Shown: positions 8,072 to 16,292 of the stretch, one piece after another
How positions within the stretch are numbered: position 1 is the stretch's first letter
Layout of the letters: each line of letters begins with the position of its first letter
From: an uncultured marine group III euryarchaeote
Lineage (GTDB): Archaea > Thermoplasmatota > Poseidoniia > MGIII > CG-Epi1
Assembly: GCA_902627615.1 (NCBI GenBank)
Contig: CACOJW010000005.1
Location: 1 to 32,773, forward strand
DNA: 32,773 bases
Direction: 5' to 3'
Translations under genes and position numbers: made by a program
Notes under the pieces: generated by a model
Database searches by the model: none
Told to the model about the DNA's origin: nothing
What the model saw: only the letters and a program-made list of their open reading frames with translations

Positions 8072-10378
8072 GTGAAAAAACTCATTGTAATTTATTTAGC
8101 TCTGATTTTAAGCGTCAATTTTTTAGAACCAAAGGCAGAAGCTGAAATTCCTGTTGAGGATTTTACGCATGCGGTTTTTGCAGAGGAATTCACTGCTACA
8201 TGGTGTGTTTATTGCCCGAGTGCTGCCGAAAATTTGATGAAAGTCTATGATGAAATACCAAACGAACCATATTATCACGACAAATTCTTCTTTGTTGCCT
8301 TAATCACTGATGTGAATGATAAAGCTGATGAAAGAATGGGAGATTATCCTGATGTTACAGGATATCCTACCGTTGTCTTTGATGGCAACGATGAAAAAGT
8401 CTCTGGGGGTCAATCTGACACTTCTAACTATGAATCTGCTATAGATAATGTAGGGCAGCGTGAAGATACAGATATTTCTTTAGACGTAGAGATGAACCAT
8501 CACGGAGGTGATGAACTCGAACTGTTTGTAGAAATGACATGGAACGAAGATGCATCGCTAGCAAATCCAACTTTCAATGGGTTCGTTAGAGCCTATATTG
8601 TTGAAAAGGAGTCTAGGTACAACAATTATGATGGTAATCCATACCATTTTGGTTTTTTAGATTATGCAATTGAAACTAGTGTTGAACTTGAACCTCATGA
8701 AAAAAAAATGTTGTATGCTACATGGAAAGGGGGGGACCATGAAGATTCAAATGGAAATGATTTTTCTGACATAGATTACGATAATATTAATATTTTTGTA
8801 GCTTTTTTTAATGATGAATCTTCAACCGCTGATAAATATGTTTTGGAAACTGCATTTGCCATTCCTCCTGAATTTGATATTGATATTCCTGAAGGCCTTG
8901 TTGGTGGAGATTTAGAAATAACCGGACATGCTGTAAGTAAAAAATCTGAAATCGAAAAAGTTCATTATAAGTGGGATCAGAACGGTTGGCTAGATTCTGG
9001 AATTAACTCCTTCAACGGAGATTTTGCTTTGAACTTAGACACAAGAGATTTGACAAACGGCGGACATCAATTACACATTAAAGTCTCCGACAAAGGGGCA
9101 AGTAAAGTACAAAGCATGAATATTGAAGTTTTAAACGACGATAACCCCCCTTCACTTCAAATAATTTCTCCGCAGGACGGAGACACACTAGAGAACATAA
9201 CAATATTCGAAGTTGAAGCAATTGACGATAATCAAATTTCTAAAGTTGAATACAAGGTCAATGAAGGAGACTGGAGGAAAATGTACTCAAGTGAAGGGGA
9301 TTTATATATTGCAAGCTGGAACACACAAGAGGCTGGAGCAGGTAATGGCAATCACCAGATAGAATTTAGAGCAATTGACTTGAGCGATAATGTAATTACT
9401 GAAAATATCGAAATCAGTGTTTTAAACCAAGAGGATATATCTTACCCATATCTAAGGATTAATGATCCTGAAGAACAAATATACAACGGTCGAATTGAAA
9501 TTAACGTAGAAGCTTCTGACCCTGAGGGTATCGAAAAAGTTCAGTTTAGAGTAGATAATAGTACTACTTGGAAAGATCTTGAATTGAAAAATAATGAAAT
9601 TTATGTAGGAACGTGGACACCTACTTGGGATGGTTGGCATTGGATGGATTTCATGGCAGTGGACAAACAAGGCTACCAAACCCTTTCAAATGTAAAAATT
9701 GAAACTGATAGTAATCCTCCAATGCTAAGTCTGGACTCGTTCACAAATGATATTTCAGCAATGGCTGAGTTTGATCTAAATGTTTATGATTACAGCAGCT
9801 TGATTTCGTTGAAATACAGAATTAACGGAGGAGAATGGAATGAATTGGATCAGTCACAGGAAAGCGTGAAATTTAGTTGGGATTCAACAAAATACGAGGA
9901 CGGTGAGTGTTTGATGGAAATTGAAGGTATTGACAGATGGGGAAGCGTGAGTACGCTGTATCGTAACCTTGATGTGAAAAATCAAGGACTTATATTTACA
10001 GTACCTCCTGCAAATGTAGTAACTAAGGATGTTATTACTTTAACTTCAATAGTTGATTACGAGCAGCCAAAAGCTGTAAATTTAATTATTGCCAAAATGA
10101 CAGAAGGCATACTGGCTGAGGGTCAAAAAATTCCAATGGAAAAAGAGGGGAATTATTACACTGGTGAAATATTTTTTGAAAATTCAGGCGTTTACGTTTA
10201 CAGTATAGAAGTAGATACAGGTCATGGCAAATTAAAGTCTAACGAACAGACACTAATTGTCTCTGAAAAGCAAACCAATATTGCTGAAGAAGACAAAGAG
10301 AGTTTACTTCCAAATATAGGATTATTACCAATCATCTCAATTTTATTACTAATAGCCTCTAGAAGAAGGAAATTATGA
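8072..10378 (+). CDS. Secreted, membrane-anchored thioredoxin-fold protein with Ig-like repeats
   Basis: The product of 768 residues starts at a GTG, with an AT-rich TATA-like run (TTATTAATTA) about 25 nt upstream. Residues 1-24 are a signal peptide. A thioredoxin-like domain follows (about 28-150) with the redox motif T-W-C45-V-Y-C48-P and the cis-proline region G-Y-P-T-V-V-F-D. A beta-rich region (about 150-265) is followed by four Ig-like modules (about 270-360, 362-455, 458-545, 548-635) containing D-N-P-P or S-N-P-P linkers, then a further beta domain (about 638-735). The end is a hydrophobic helix followed by R-R-R-K-L, a C-terminal anchor or sorting signal. The CxxC motif implies extracytoplasmic thiol-disulfide chemistry; the substrate is unknown. 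Its 3' end overlaps the convergent nnr gene by 6 nt. Confidence 0.85.
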   Translation: MKKLIVIYLALILSVNFLEPKAEAEIPVEDFTHAVFAEEFTATWCVYCPSAAENLMKVYDEIPNEPYYHDKFFFVALITDVNDKADERMGDYPDVTGYPTVVFDGNDEKVSGGQSDTSNYESAIDNVGQREDTDISLDVEMNHHGGDELELFVEMTWNEDASLANPTFNGFVRAYIVEKESRYNNYDGNPYHFGFLDYAIETSVELEPHEKKMLYATWKGGDHEDSNGNDFSDIDYDNINIFVAFFNDESSTADKYVLETAFAIPPEFDIDIPEGLVGGDLEITGHAVSKKSEIEKVHYKWDQNGWLDSGINSFNGDFALNLDTRDLTNGGHQLHIKVSDKGASKVQSMNIEVLNDDNPPSLQIISPQDGDTLENITIFEVEAIDDNQISKVEYKVNEGDWRKMYSSEGDLYIASWNTQEAGAGNGNHQIEFRAIDLSDNVITENIEISVLNQEDISYPYLRINDPEEQIYNGRIEINVEASDPEGIEKVQFRVDNSTTWKDLELKNNEIYVGTWTPTWDGWHWMDFMAVDKQGYQTLSNVKIETDSNPPMLSLDSFTNDISAMAEFDLNVYDYSSLISLKYRINGGEWNELDQSQESVKFSWDSTKYEDGECLMEIEGIDRWGSVSTLYRNLDVKNQGLIFTVPPANVVTKDVITLTSIVDYEQPKAVNLIIAKMTEGILAEGQKIPMEKEGNYYTGEIFFENSGVYVYSIEVDTGHGKLKSNEQTLIVSEKQTNIAEEDKESLLPNIGLLPIISILLLIASRRRKL

Positions 10379-11740
10379 CGACAAAATTTTTGAAATACAC
10401 AAACTTAAATCTGTTGGCAAGAAGCTAGCGCCATATTCCTCATAACATAATTCTCCCGCCTTTCCCAAAGAATAAGCTGCTAAACGTCCGGCCTCAAATG
10501 GAGATAAACCTTTAGCAATTAAACCACCACAGAGGCCAGACAGCAAATCGCCCGTACCTCCTACAGCCATTCTAGGATGTCCCGTTGTATTAATCTTAAA
10601 GTAATCACCATTAGTAATATAATCTTTTTCTCCTTTTAACAACAAGGATACACTATTAGATTTTGCAAAACTCATTAAATTATCTCTGCTATTTTTAATA
10701 TTTAGCCTTGATAATTCGCCTAAATGAGGGGTTAGTAAGAGATTACAATTTCTAAAATTGTAGAGATTAATTGCGTCAGCGTCAATAACAATGTTATCAA
10801 AATTATCTATTAAAAACTGAACTGCCTCAAAAGAATCTTCGTGCTTTCCCATACCTGGACCTATGACAACACAATCAAAATTTTCCCTTTGAAGCTCTCT
10901 AAAAATGGCCATGTCTATTATTTTGCCATCTAATTTATGGACAATAAGTTCTGGTACAAATGACGACACCTGGTCATATGAATTTTCTGGTACAAAAACA
11001 TGCACTAGGTCTGCACCACCTCTATATGCTCCTAAAGCTGCTAAAGAAGGAGCTCCAGAATAGTCTCCACCGCCAACAACTGCCACTTTACCATTTTGAC
11101 CCTTGTGTTTTTTCGGGTCAAAATCAGGAAAGAGTAGTAATTCACCTGGGCCAGTCAATTCATCAATTTCCGAAGAAAAGCCGACATCCTTGACGAAGAC
11201 TTCTCCACTGTTACGCTTGTTCATTCCCAGTTTTTTTTCATGGAAAGTTATTGTCGCTTGTGGTTTAACTGTGTGGCTAGTACCAAATCCAGTAGGTACA
11301 TCAACCGATAATATATTTTCAAATTCATTGACCCGTTTTACTAATTCATGATATGGTGGACGCAATTCACCTTTTACGCCCGAACCTAAAAGACAGTCAA
11401 CTATTAATGTACTTTTTGAAATATAATTCTCAAATTCATCAATGCTATATATATTGAAATTATATCTCTTCAAAGCTTTCTGCGAAGTTATTGTTACTGG
11501 TTTCTTAACTGCATACAATTTGACATCAAAATTATTTTTTTTCAAAATCTCTGCAGCTATGTACCCGTCACCTCCGTTATTTCCATGACCACACAAAAAT
11601 ATTACTGGTGTTGAAATTTCTTCATTAGTCATTATATGCTCAGCAACCGCAGTACCTGCGTTCACCATTAATTCAAAGAAATCAACACCATAATACTGCG
11701 CATTTTCGTCCAAAATTTGAAATTCTATAAGTTGTCTCAT
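10373..11740 (-). CDS. nnr: Bifunctional NAD(P)H-hydrate repair enzyme (epimerase plus dehydratase)
   Basis: This 455-residue enzyme repairs damaged NADH and NADPH hydrates. The N-terminal YjeF_N domain (about 1-200) epimerises the hydrate and shows the Rossmann motif G-H-G-N-N-G-G-D-G. It also shows D-C-L-L-G-S-G and D-V-P-T-G-F. The C-terminal ribokinase-like YjeF_C domain (about 210-455) is the ADP-dependent (S)-NAD(P)H-hydrate dehydratase. It has V-V-G-G-G-D-Y-S-G-A-P, V-I-G-P-G-M-G, V-I-D-A-D-A, L-T-P-H-L-G-E and the catalytic G-G-T-G-D-L-L-S-G. The length is typical for the fused form. Its ATG overlaps the stop of the exchanger gene by 4 nt (ATGA), so it is the last gene of the minus-strand operon. 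Confidence 0.94.
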   Translation of the reverse strand: MRQLIEFQILDENAQYYGVDFFELMVNAGTAVAEHIMTNEEISTPVIFLCGHGNNGGDGYIAAEILKKNNFDVKLYAVKKPVTITSQKALKRYNFNIYSIDEFENYISKSTLIVDCLLGSGVKGELRPPYHELVKRVNEFENILSVDVPTGFGTSHTVKPQATITFHEKKLGMNKRNSGEVFVKDVGFSSEIDELTGPGELLLFPDFDPKKHKGQNGKVAVVGGGDYSGAPSLAALGAYRGGADLVHVFVPENSYDQVSSFVPELIVHKLDGKIIDMAIFRELQRENFDCVVIGPGMGKHEDSFEAVQFLIDNFDNIVIDADAINLYNFRNCNLLLTPHLGELSRLNIKNSRDNLMSFAKSNSVSLLLKGEKDYITNGDYFKINTTGHPRMAVGGTGDLLSGLCGGLIAKGLSPFEAGRLAAYSLGKAGELCYEEYGASFLPTDLSLCISKILSS

Positions 11741-12666
11741 ATTAATGTTAGTTGGTAAATGAACAGAATGAAATAAGAAAATAGAATAATTCCTCCTAAC
11801 CTTGTCAAAGGTATTCGAATCATGAAAAAGGTAGCTACAGTAAGCATAATCAGTAATGGAAGAGTTCTCTCAATAACAAAATTTTCGATTTCAATAGGGC
11901 TGACAGTAGCCAACACCCCCATTACCAAAAATATATTTGCTATATTTGATCCAATTACATTACCAACGGCAATTTCTTTGTGACCCATTTTAGCGGCAGA
12001 AACTGTGCCTGCCAGTTCAGGAAGACTAGTGCCAACTGCAACAACGCTCAAACCCACAACTATTTCAGGAACGCCCAAGGCCTTAGCTATTTCTACAGCT
12101 GAATCAACGGTTATATGAGCGCCAATGAGCAATGCAATTAGCCCTCCAATCAAAAACGTGAAGGAAGTTTTGCCTTCGTCAATATCTGAAGATTCAGTAT
12201 TACCAGACCTTAGGTAAAGCCAGAAGATATAAATCAGGTACAGTGAAAAAAACAGATAACCCTCGGTTTCAGAAATTAGCTTATCGCCTGCAAAAATAAA
12301 TAAGAGTAATACTGCAAGTAACATCACATAACTATCGTTGTTCGCATCATTTTCAGGTTCAACATTTGAATTTAATAAATAATAAAATATGAAAGTAGAA
12401 ACTGCCAAAACTAATCCTATATTTGATATATTAGATCCAACAATATTCCCTAATGCTAAATCATTGTAACCTTGATATGAAGAAATCAATGAAACCAATA
12501 ACTCTGGAACACTTGTTCCAAAAGCAACAATAGTTACACCAACCACGTGAGGAGAAATTCCTTTTTCCTCCGCAAAATTAGCTGAATTTTCAATAAAAAA
12601 ATCAGCACCCTTGGTAAGCAAAACAAAACCCACAACTAGAAAAATTATTGCTACTAGAAGGCTCAA
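11737..12666 (-). CDS. Sodium/calcium exchanger family membrane protein (CaCA, YrbG-like)
   Basis: This polytopic membrane antiporter of 309 residues has about ten hydrophobic helices and the two inverted alpha-repeats of the CaCA superfamily. The first repeat has G-A-D-F-F-I-E-N-S and V-A-F-G-T-S-V-P-E, then G-N-I-V-G-S-N-I-S-N. The second has G-A-H-I-T-V-D-S-A and V-A-V-G-T-S-L-P-E, then G-N-V-I-G-S-N-I-A-N. The paired G-T-S-x-P-E motifs supply the ion-binding glutamates. The cation exchanged (Na+ against Ca2+, possibly with K+) cannot be told from sequence. The start is a TTG overlapping the purD stop as TTGA; the 4-nt junction supports this rare start codon. The downstream gene overlaps by ATGA. 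Its place among nucleotide-synthesis genes looks like operon packing. Confidence 0.92.
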   Translation of the reverse strand: MSLLVAIIFLVVGFVLLTKGADFFIENSANFAEEKGISPHVVGVTIVAFGTSVPELLVSLISSYQGYNDLALGNIVGSNISNIGLVLAVSTFIFYYLLNSNVEPENDANNDSYVMLLAVLLLFIFAGDKLISETEGYLFFSLYLIYIFWLYLRSGNTESSDIDEGKTSFTFLIGGLIALLIGAHITVDSAVEIAKALGVPEIVVGLSVVAVGTSLPELAGTVSAAKMGHKEIAVGNVIGSNIANIFLVMGVLATVSPIEIENFVIERTLPLLIMLTVATFFMIRIPLTRLGGIILFSYFILFIYQLTLI

Positions 12667-13973
12667 CGAATAGTCTCCATATGATCAATACGTTTTTTAA
12701 TTAAAGCTGGTTTAGCAATATCGTGTCTAATGAATAATTTATTACCTTTAACTGATGAAAGACCCAGCTCACACTTCTCTTCTGCTTCACTAATAGATTT
12801 ACCTGTTGCAACTACTGCTGCAGCTCTAGAACTGGTTGTAGTTATTTTTCCATCGTCACAGAGATTAACTGCTGCATAGTATAAATCTGAATGATTAGAA
12901 TGCGAGTCATTCACTACTAGTGTCGCATCTTTGGCCGGTGTGCTACCGTAGCCTTCGGGCACAACATATTTACAAACTGAAGCTTCTTTGAGGAAATTAG
13001 TCTCATTGATATTGTTGTTTGCAATCGAATAGCAAATAGAAGCAAAATCATCATCCAACAATGTAAGTAAATTCATAGCTTCAGGGTCTCCAAACCTAGC
13101 GTTGTATTCAATTAACTTCACTCCATCTCTAGTAACCATGAAACCACCATATAGTATTCCTTTATACTTATCACCAGTACTCTCGAATAATGCTGAAGAA
13201 ACCCTCTCGTTTATTGACCTAGCTTCTTCTATTTCACTATCTCTTAAAAAAGGTAAAGAATGATTAACATCTGAATAGCACCCCATACCTCCAGTATTCG
13301 GCCCTACATCTCCTTCGTAAGCTCTTTTATGATCTTGAATTGCGGGCATATGTGCTAAATTCTTACCGTCACAAAAACTCATAAGTGAAAATTCTTCGCC
13401 AATTAACTTTTCCTCAATCACAAAAGTTCCTTTGTTTGAAATAATTTGCCTACAGTAATCTATAGCCTCTTCTAAGCTATTCAAATGTTCACCCGAAACT
13501 TTGACGCCTTTGCCCCCCATTAACCCATCAAATTTGATTACATATTCATTAGACAGATGCCTAATATATTCTTCAACACCTTCAAGATTTTTAAACCTTT
13601 TATATTTAGGAGACGCATCAATTTGATATTTATTTAACAAATCTCTAGTATAACCTTTACTTGTCTCAATTTGAGCTAGGATTCTTGTTGGGCCTACAAC
13701 TGAAATTCCTTTATTCCAAAAAGCATCTGCATAGCCCTGTGCAAGCGGATCTTCAGGACCAATAACGACACATTCAATATCATTAACCACAGAAAAATCA
13801 ATTATCTCGGATTTAGATGTCAAATAACTATTTACAAAAAAGGTTTTCTCGGACAAGGCTATTAACCCTGGATTTTGAGTTGTTAAAATAGAATATACTC
13901 TTGCACCGGACTCTTTCAGTTTTTTAGCTATTATATGCTCTCTTGCCCCACTACCAACAACTAAAAATTTCAT
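12663..13973 (-). CDS. purD: Phosphoribosylamine-glycine ligase
   Basis: This ATP-grasp enzyme of 436 residues makes glycinamide ribonucleotide from phosphoribosylamine, glycine and ATP, the second step of purine synthesis. The N-terminal G-S-G-A-R-E-H motif, the ATP-grasp loop G-L-M-G-G-K-G-V-K-V, and E-E-K-L-I-G-E-E-F-S-L with Q-D-H-K-R are present. The signature G-P-N-T-G-G-M-G and the metal-binding E-Y-N-A-R-F-G-D-P-E also appear. It is full length for stand-alone PurD. Its ATG overlaps the pyrE stop as TAATG, so pyrE and purD are translationally coupled; purB lies elsewhere in the window, at 20.1 kb. Confidence 0.96.
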   Translation of the reverse strand: MKFLVVGSGAREHIIAKKLKESGARVYSILTTQNPGLIALSEKTFFVNSYLTSKSEIIDFSVVNDIECVVIGPEDPLAQGYADAFWNKGISVVGPTRILAQIETSKGYTRDLLNKYQIDASPKYKRFKNLEGVEEYIRHLSNEYVIKFDGLMGGKGVKVSGEHLNSLEEAIDYCRQIISNKGTFVIEEKLIGEEFSLMSFCDGKNLAHMPAIQDHKRAYEGDVGPNTGGMGCYSDVNHSLPFLRDSEIEEARSINERVSSALFESTGDKYKGILYGGFMVTRDGVKLIEYNARFGDPEAMNLLTLLDDDFASICYSIANNNINETNFLKEASVCKYVVPEGYGSTPAKDATLVVNDSHSNHSDLYYAAVNLCDDGKITTTSSRAAAVVATGKSISEAEEKCELGLSSVKGNKLFIRHDIAKPALIKKRIDHMETIR

Positions 13974-14500
13974 TAATCCACCAGTTCTGATATCTTTATC
14001 AAACTTATGTAATCAAGATTGAAAGGAGCTACTTTTTCAGCGGCGCCCTCCTCTCTATCAACAACAACCATTACCTGTAAAACTTCTACGTTTTCATCTA
14101 TCAACGAGTTTATTGATTCAATGTTTGACCCTCCAGTTGTCGCAACATCGTCAACTAAAAGCGCCTTTCCCTCGCTTGGACCCTCAATCCTTGAAGCAGT
14201 ACCGTGATCACGTGCGGATTTACGTATCATTGAATAAGGTAAACCTGTTTCTAGTGACAAAGCGACAGCAAGAGGAACTGCACCCAACTCCATACCTGCG
14301 ATGAAATCAACCTCTGTAGATATATGCTTTGAAAATTCTTTTGCAATAAGTCCTAATATTGCAGGATTTGTAGAGGCTAATTTCATATCAACATAAAATT
14401 TAGACTTCTTACCTGAAGTTAGTGTAAAATTTCCGAATTTAACTGCCTTGCAATCAAGTAATTTTTGCTTTAAAATATCCAATGAAGAAGAGTCCTGCAT
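13973..14500 (-). CDS. pyrE: Orotate phosphoribosyltransferase
   Basis: This enzyme transfers phosphoribosyl from PRPP to orotate, the fifth step of UMP synthesis. The 175-residue protein is typical of archaeal PyrE. It has the PRPP loop L-L-V-D-D-V-A-T-T-G-G-S at 114-125, the flexible-loop basic segment I-R-K-S-A-R-D-H-G at 92-100, T-S-G-K-K-S-K-F-Y-V-D at 28-38 and G-M-E-L-G-A-V-P at 69-76. The 35-nt gap before it holds a TATA-like box, so it may be transcribed from its own promoter as well as from the lipid kinase gene upstream. Confidence 0.95.
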   Translation of the reverse strand: MQDSSSLDILKQKLLDCKAVKFGNFTLTSGKKSKFYVDMKLASTNPAILGLIAKEFSKHISTEVDFIAGMELGAVPLAVALSLETGLPYSMIRKSARDHGTASRIEGPSEGKALLVDDVATTGGSNIESINSLIDENVEVLQVMVVVDREEGAAEKVAPFNLDYISLIKISELVD

Positions 14501-14517
14501 ATTTCGTTATAGAATGC

Positions 14518-14527
14518 CTTAAAATAT
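14518..14527 (-). promoter_or_regulatory. TATA-like box for pyrE
   Basis: Read on the minus strand as ATATTTTAAG, centred about 23 nt upstream of the pyrE ATG at 14500. It fits an internal, leaderless promoter for pyrE-purD-exchanger-nnr. Confidence 0.4.
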
Positions 14528-14535
14528 TAGTATCC

Positions 14536-15573
14536 CTAATTGAAAACCTTGAGCGCTAAAGGTAAAACCTTAATGTCCAAAGGAGTGGTACCTAGATTCT
14601 CGCCGTCAATATTTATCGACGTCGGCTCATCAGTCTCTATTCGCAAAGTTTTGAATCTATAAAATTCAACATTAGGGTTCCATACATGTGAACCTTGAGC
14701 TTTTAATTGGTTAAATAATTTGAGGATTTTCAACCGACTTATGTGATAAATAACACCTAGATCCATCTTTCCGTCATCTACCTGTGCAAGAGGTGCTAAG
14801 CGAAGTCTATCTCCTCCAGTACACGTATTTTGTATTAAAAGCAGCACAAAATCAGCCTCTATCAGGTGCCCATCTATGTAGCATTTTGCTCTTCGCACTT
14901 TACCTCTCAAAATACTGAGCAAAACACCTATATCATATCTTAATGGTCCTAAAATTCTCATCTTTTCTGCAAGGATATTTGAATCTACACCCAATCCCCA
15001 TCCAACGAGATTGTGAGAATATCTCACTATCTCTCTATCTCTGTCTAAAAACTTAGTTTCAGCTATATCAATCGACCTAATTCGCCCCTTGATTATTCTG
15101 GCAACGGCGTCCATATAGTCTGATATTTCCATGTCGTTGGCTTGACTATTTCCAGTTCCAGCAGGTATGAGACCAAAGGGAATATTAGAATCCTGTGAAT
15201 CTCTACTCATATAACCTGAAATTACTTCACAAAAAGTCCCATCACCTCCTACTGTGACTATCGCATCTCCCTCTGAGAAGCTTAAGTTTTTAACAATGTC
15301 TATAGCATGTTCTGAATCTTCCGTAATGTGAGATTCAACCTTGATATTTGAATTTGCTAACTCTTCAGTTACAAATTGTCCTATTGTAGATCCCTTCTTT
15401 TTACCCGAAAAAGGATTTATAATCAGATGAATCCTAGATGCTTTATATTCTTCTTTAAATTGCAAGTTAGAAAAATGAGGTAGCTTTTTTGGCGGAGAAA
15501 AGTACTTTCTACCTAAAAAACCCTGCCTAATTTTGGGTTCATCAAATGTTACTCTTTCAGGGCCCTCCGTCAT
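14536..15573 (-). CDS. Diacylglycerol kinase/sphingosine kinase family lipid kinase
   Basis: The 345-residue protein has a DAGK catalytic domain: I-N-P-F-S-G-K-K-K at about 52-60, the nucleotide-binding G-G-D-G-T at 109-113 and I-P-A-G-T-G-N at 136-142. A beta-sandwich C-terminal half ends in a strand with S-I-N-I-D-G-E, as in LCB5/YegS-like proteins. The first 45 residues are an extra basic segment found in eukaryote-like sphingosine kinases more than in YegS. Family members phosphorylate lipid alcohols with ATP; the archaeal substrate is not known. The start ATG has a TATA-like box (15594-15603) about 25 nt upstream. It is divergent from rpl15e and leads the minus-strand run into pyrE. Confidence 0.86.
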   Translation of the reverse strand: MTEGPERVTFDEPKIRQGFLGRKYFSPPKKLPHFSNLQFKEEYKASRIHLIINPFSGKKKGSTIGQFVTEELANSNIKVESHITEDSEHAIDIVKNLSFSEGDAIVTVGGDGTFCEVISGYMSRDSQDSNIPFGLIPAGTGNSQANDMEISDYMDAVARIIKGRIRSIDIAETKFLDRDREIVRYSHNLVGWGLGVDSNILAEKMRILGPLRYDIGVLLSILRGKVRRAKCYIDGHLIEADFVLLLIQNTCTGGDRLRLAPLAQVDDGKMDLGVIYHISRLKILKLFNQLKAQGSHVWNPNVEFYRFKTLRIETDEPTSINIDGENLGTTPLDIKVLPLALKVFN

Positions 15574-15593
15574 TCCTATCCAAATATATTAAC

Positions 15594-15603
15594 CTTTATA
15601 AGG
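15594..15603. promoter_or_regulatory. TATA-like box between lipid kinase and rpl15e
   Basis: CTTTATAAGG reads as a TATA element on both strands. On the minus strand it is centred about 25 nt before the lipid kinase ATG at 15573. On the plus strand it would give an rpl15e start near 15624 and a leader of roughly 44 nt. A second AT-rich run, 15583-15592, could instead serve rpl15e. Confidence 0.4.
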
Positions 15604-15604
15604 A

Positions 15605-15643
15605 AGCTTCCGTCGAAGGAATTACGGGAATGTGGCGGAAGCT
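15605..15643 (+). repeat. 8-bp inverted repeat in the rpl15e upstream region
   Basis: AGCTTCCG (15605-15612) and CGGAAGCT (15636-15643) are perfect reverse complements separated by 23 nt. The loop has further GGAA/GGGA motifs at roughly 10-nt spacing. If transcribed it would form a hairpin just before the rpl15e ribosome-binding site. The TATA positions suggest the transcript may start at or inside the left arm, so it could instead be a DNA site. Confidence 0.55.
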
Positions 15644-15654
15644 GAACCCTTGAA

Positions 15655-15660
15655 GTGAGG
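15655..15660 (+). promoter_or_regulatory. Shine-Dalgarno site of rpl15e
   Basis: GTGAGG lies 7 nt before the rpl15e ATG at 15668 and is complementary to the usual 3' end of 16S rRNA. It is one of the few clear ribosome-binding sites in a window where most starts look leaderless or overlap the previous stop. Confidence 0.55.
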
Positions 15661-15667
15661 AATCGCG

Positions 15668-16288
15668 ATGAGCAAATCATTATACAACTACGTAAGAGAC
15701 CAGTGGAAAACCCCCTCTGGCGATGTAAAAAATTTACATAAAGAAAGATTAGTACAATACAGAAGAGAAGATGCTACAACTAAAATTGAAAGGCCCACAA
15801 GAATTGACAGAGCAAGAGCTTTAGGCTACAGAGCCAAACAAGGGTATGTTCTGGCACGCACAAGAATAAGAAGAGGAGGCATGAGAAAGCATGCCATTAC
15901 TTCTGGCCGCAGAGCTAAAAGAACCGGTATTTCAAAGATAACAGTTGGTAAAAATTTGCAGCTAATAGCTGAAGAAAGAACGTCAAAAAAATATGCCAAT
16001 TTAGAAATACTTAACTCTTATTGGGTAGCTGAAGATGGTCGTTACAAATGGTATGAAGTAATCATGGTCGATCCTAATCACCCTGTAATTATGGCAGATG
16101 CAAAAATAAATTGGATCTGCAACCGAGCCCACAAAGGAAGAGCTCACAGAGCAATAACTTCAGCAGGGAAAAAATCAAGAGGATTATTCAATAAGGGTAA
16201 AGGTGCCGAAAAATTAAGACCAAGCCGTAGAAAGCACATGGCAAGGACTAAAAAGAGTAAAACTCCACATCCTCCACGAAAGACTTAA
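15668..16288 (+). CDS. rpl15e: Large-subunit ribosomal protein L15e
   Basis: This 206-residue basic protein of the archaeal/eukaryotic 60S-type subunit has no bacterial counterpart. The start M-S-K-S-L-Y-N-Y-V-R-D-Q-W and the segments R-P-T-R-I-D-R-A-R-A-L-G-Y, R-R-G-G-M-R-K and N-L-E-I-L-N-S-Y-W-V are diagnostic. So are E-D-G-R-Y-K-W-Y-E-V and the C-terminal R-P-S-R-R-K-H. Length is normal for the family. A Shine-Dalgarno site and an inverted repeat precede it. The following flavin reductase starts 4 nt after its stop, implying cotranscription. Confidence 0.97.
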   Translation: MSKSLYNYVRDQWKTPSGDVKNLHKERLVQYRREDATTKIERPTRIDRARALGYRAKQGYVLARTRIRRGGMRKHAITSGRRAKRTGISKITVGKNLQLIAEERTSKKYANLEILNSYWVAEDGRYKWYEVIMVDPNHPVIMADAKINWICNRAHKGRAHRAITSAGKKSRGLFNKGKGAEKLRPSRRKHMARTKKSKTPHPPRKT

Positions 16289-16292
16289 AGAG

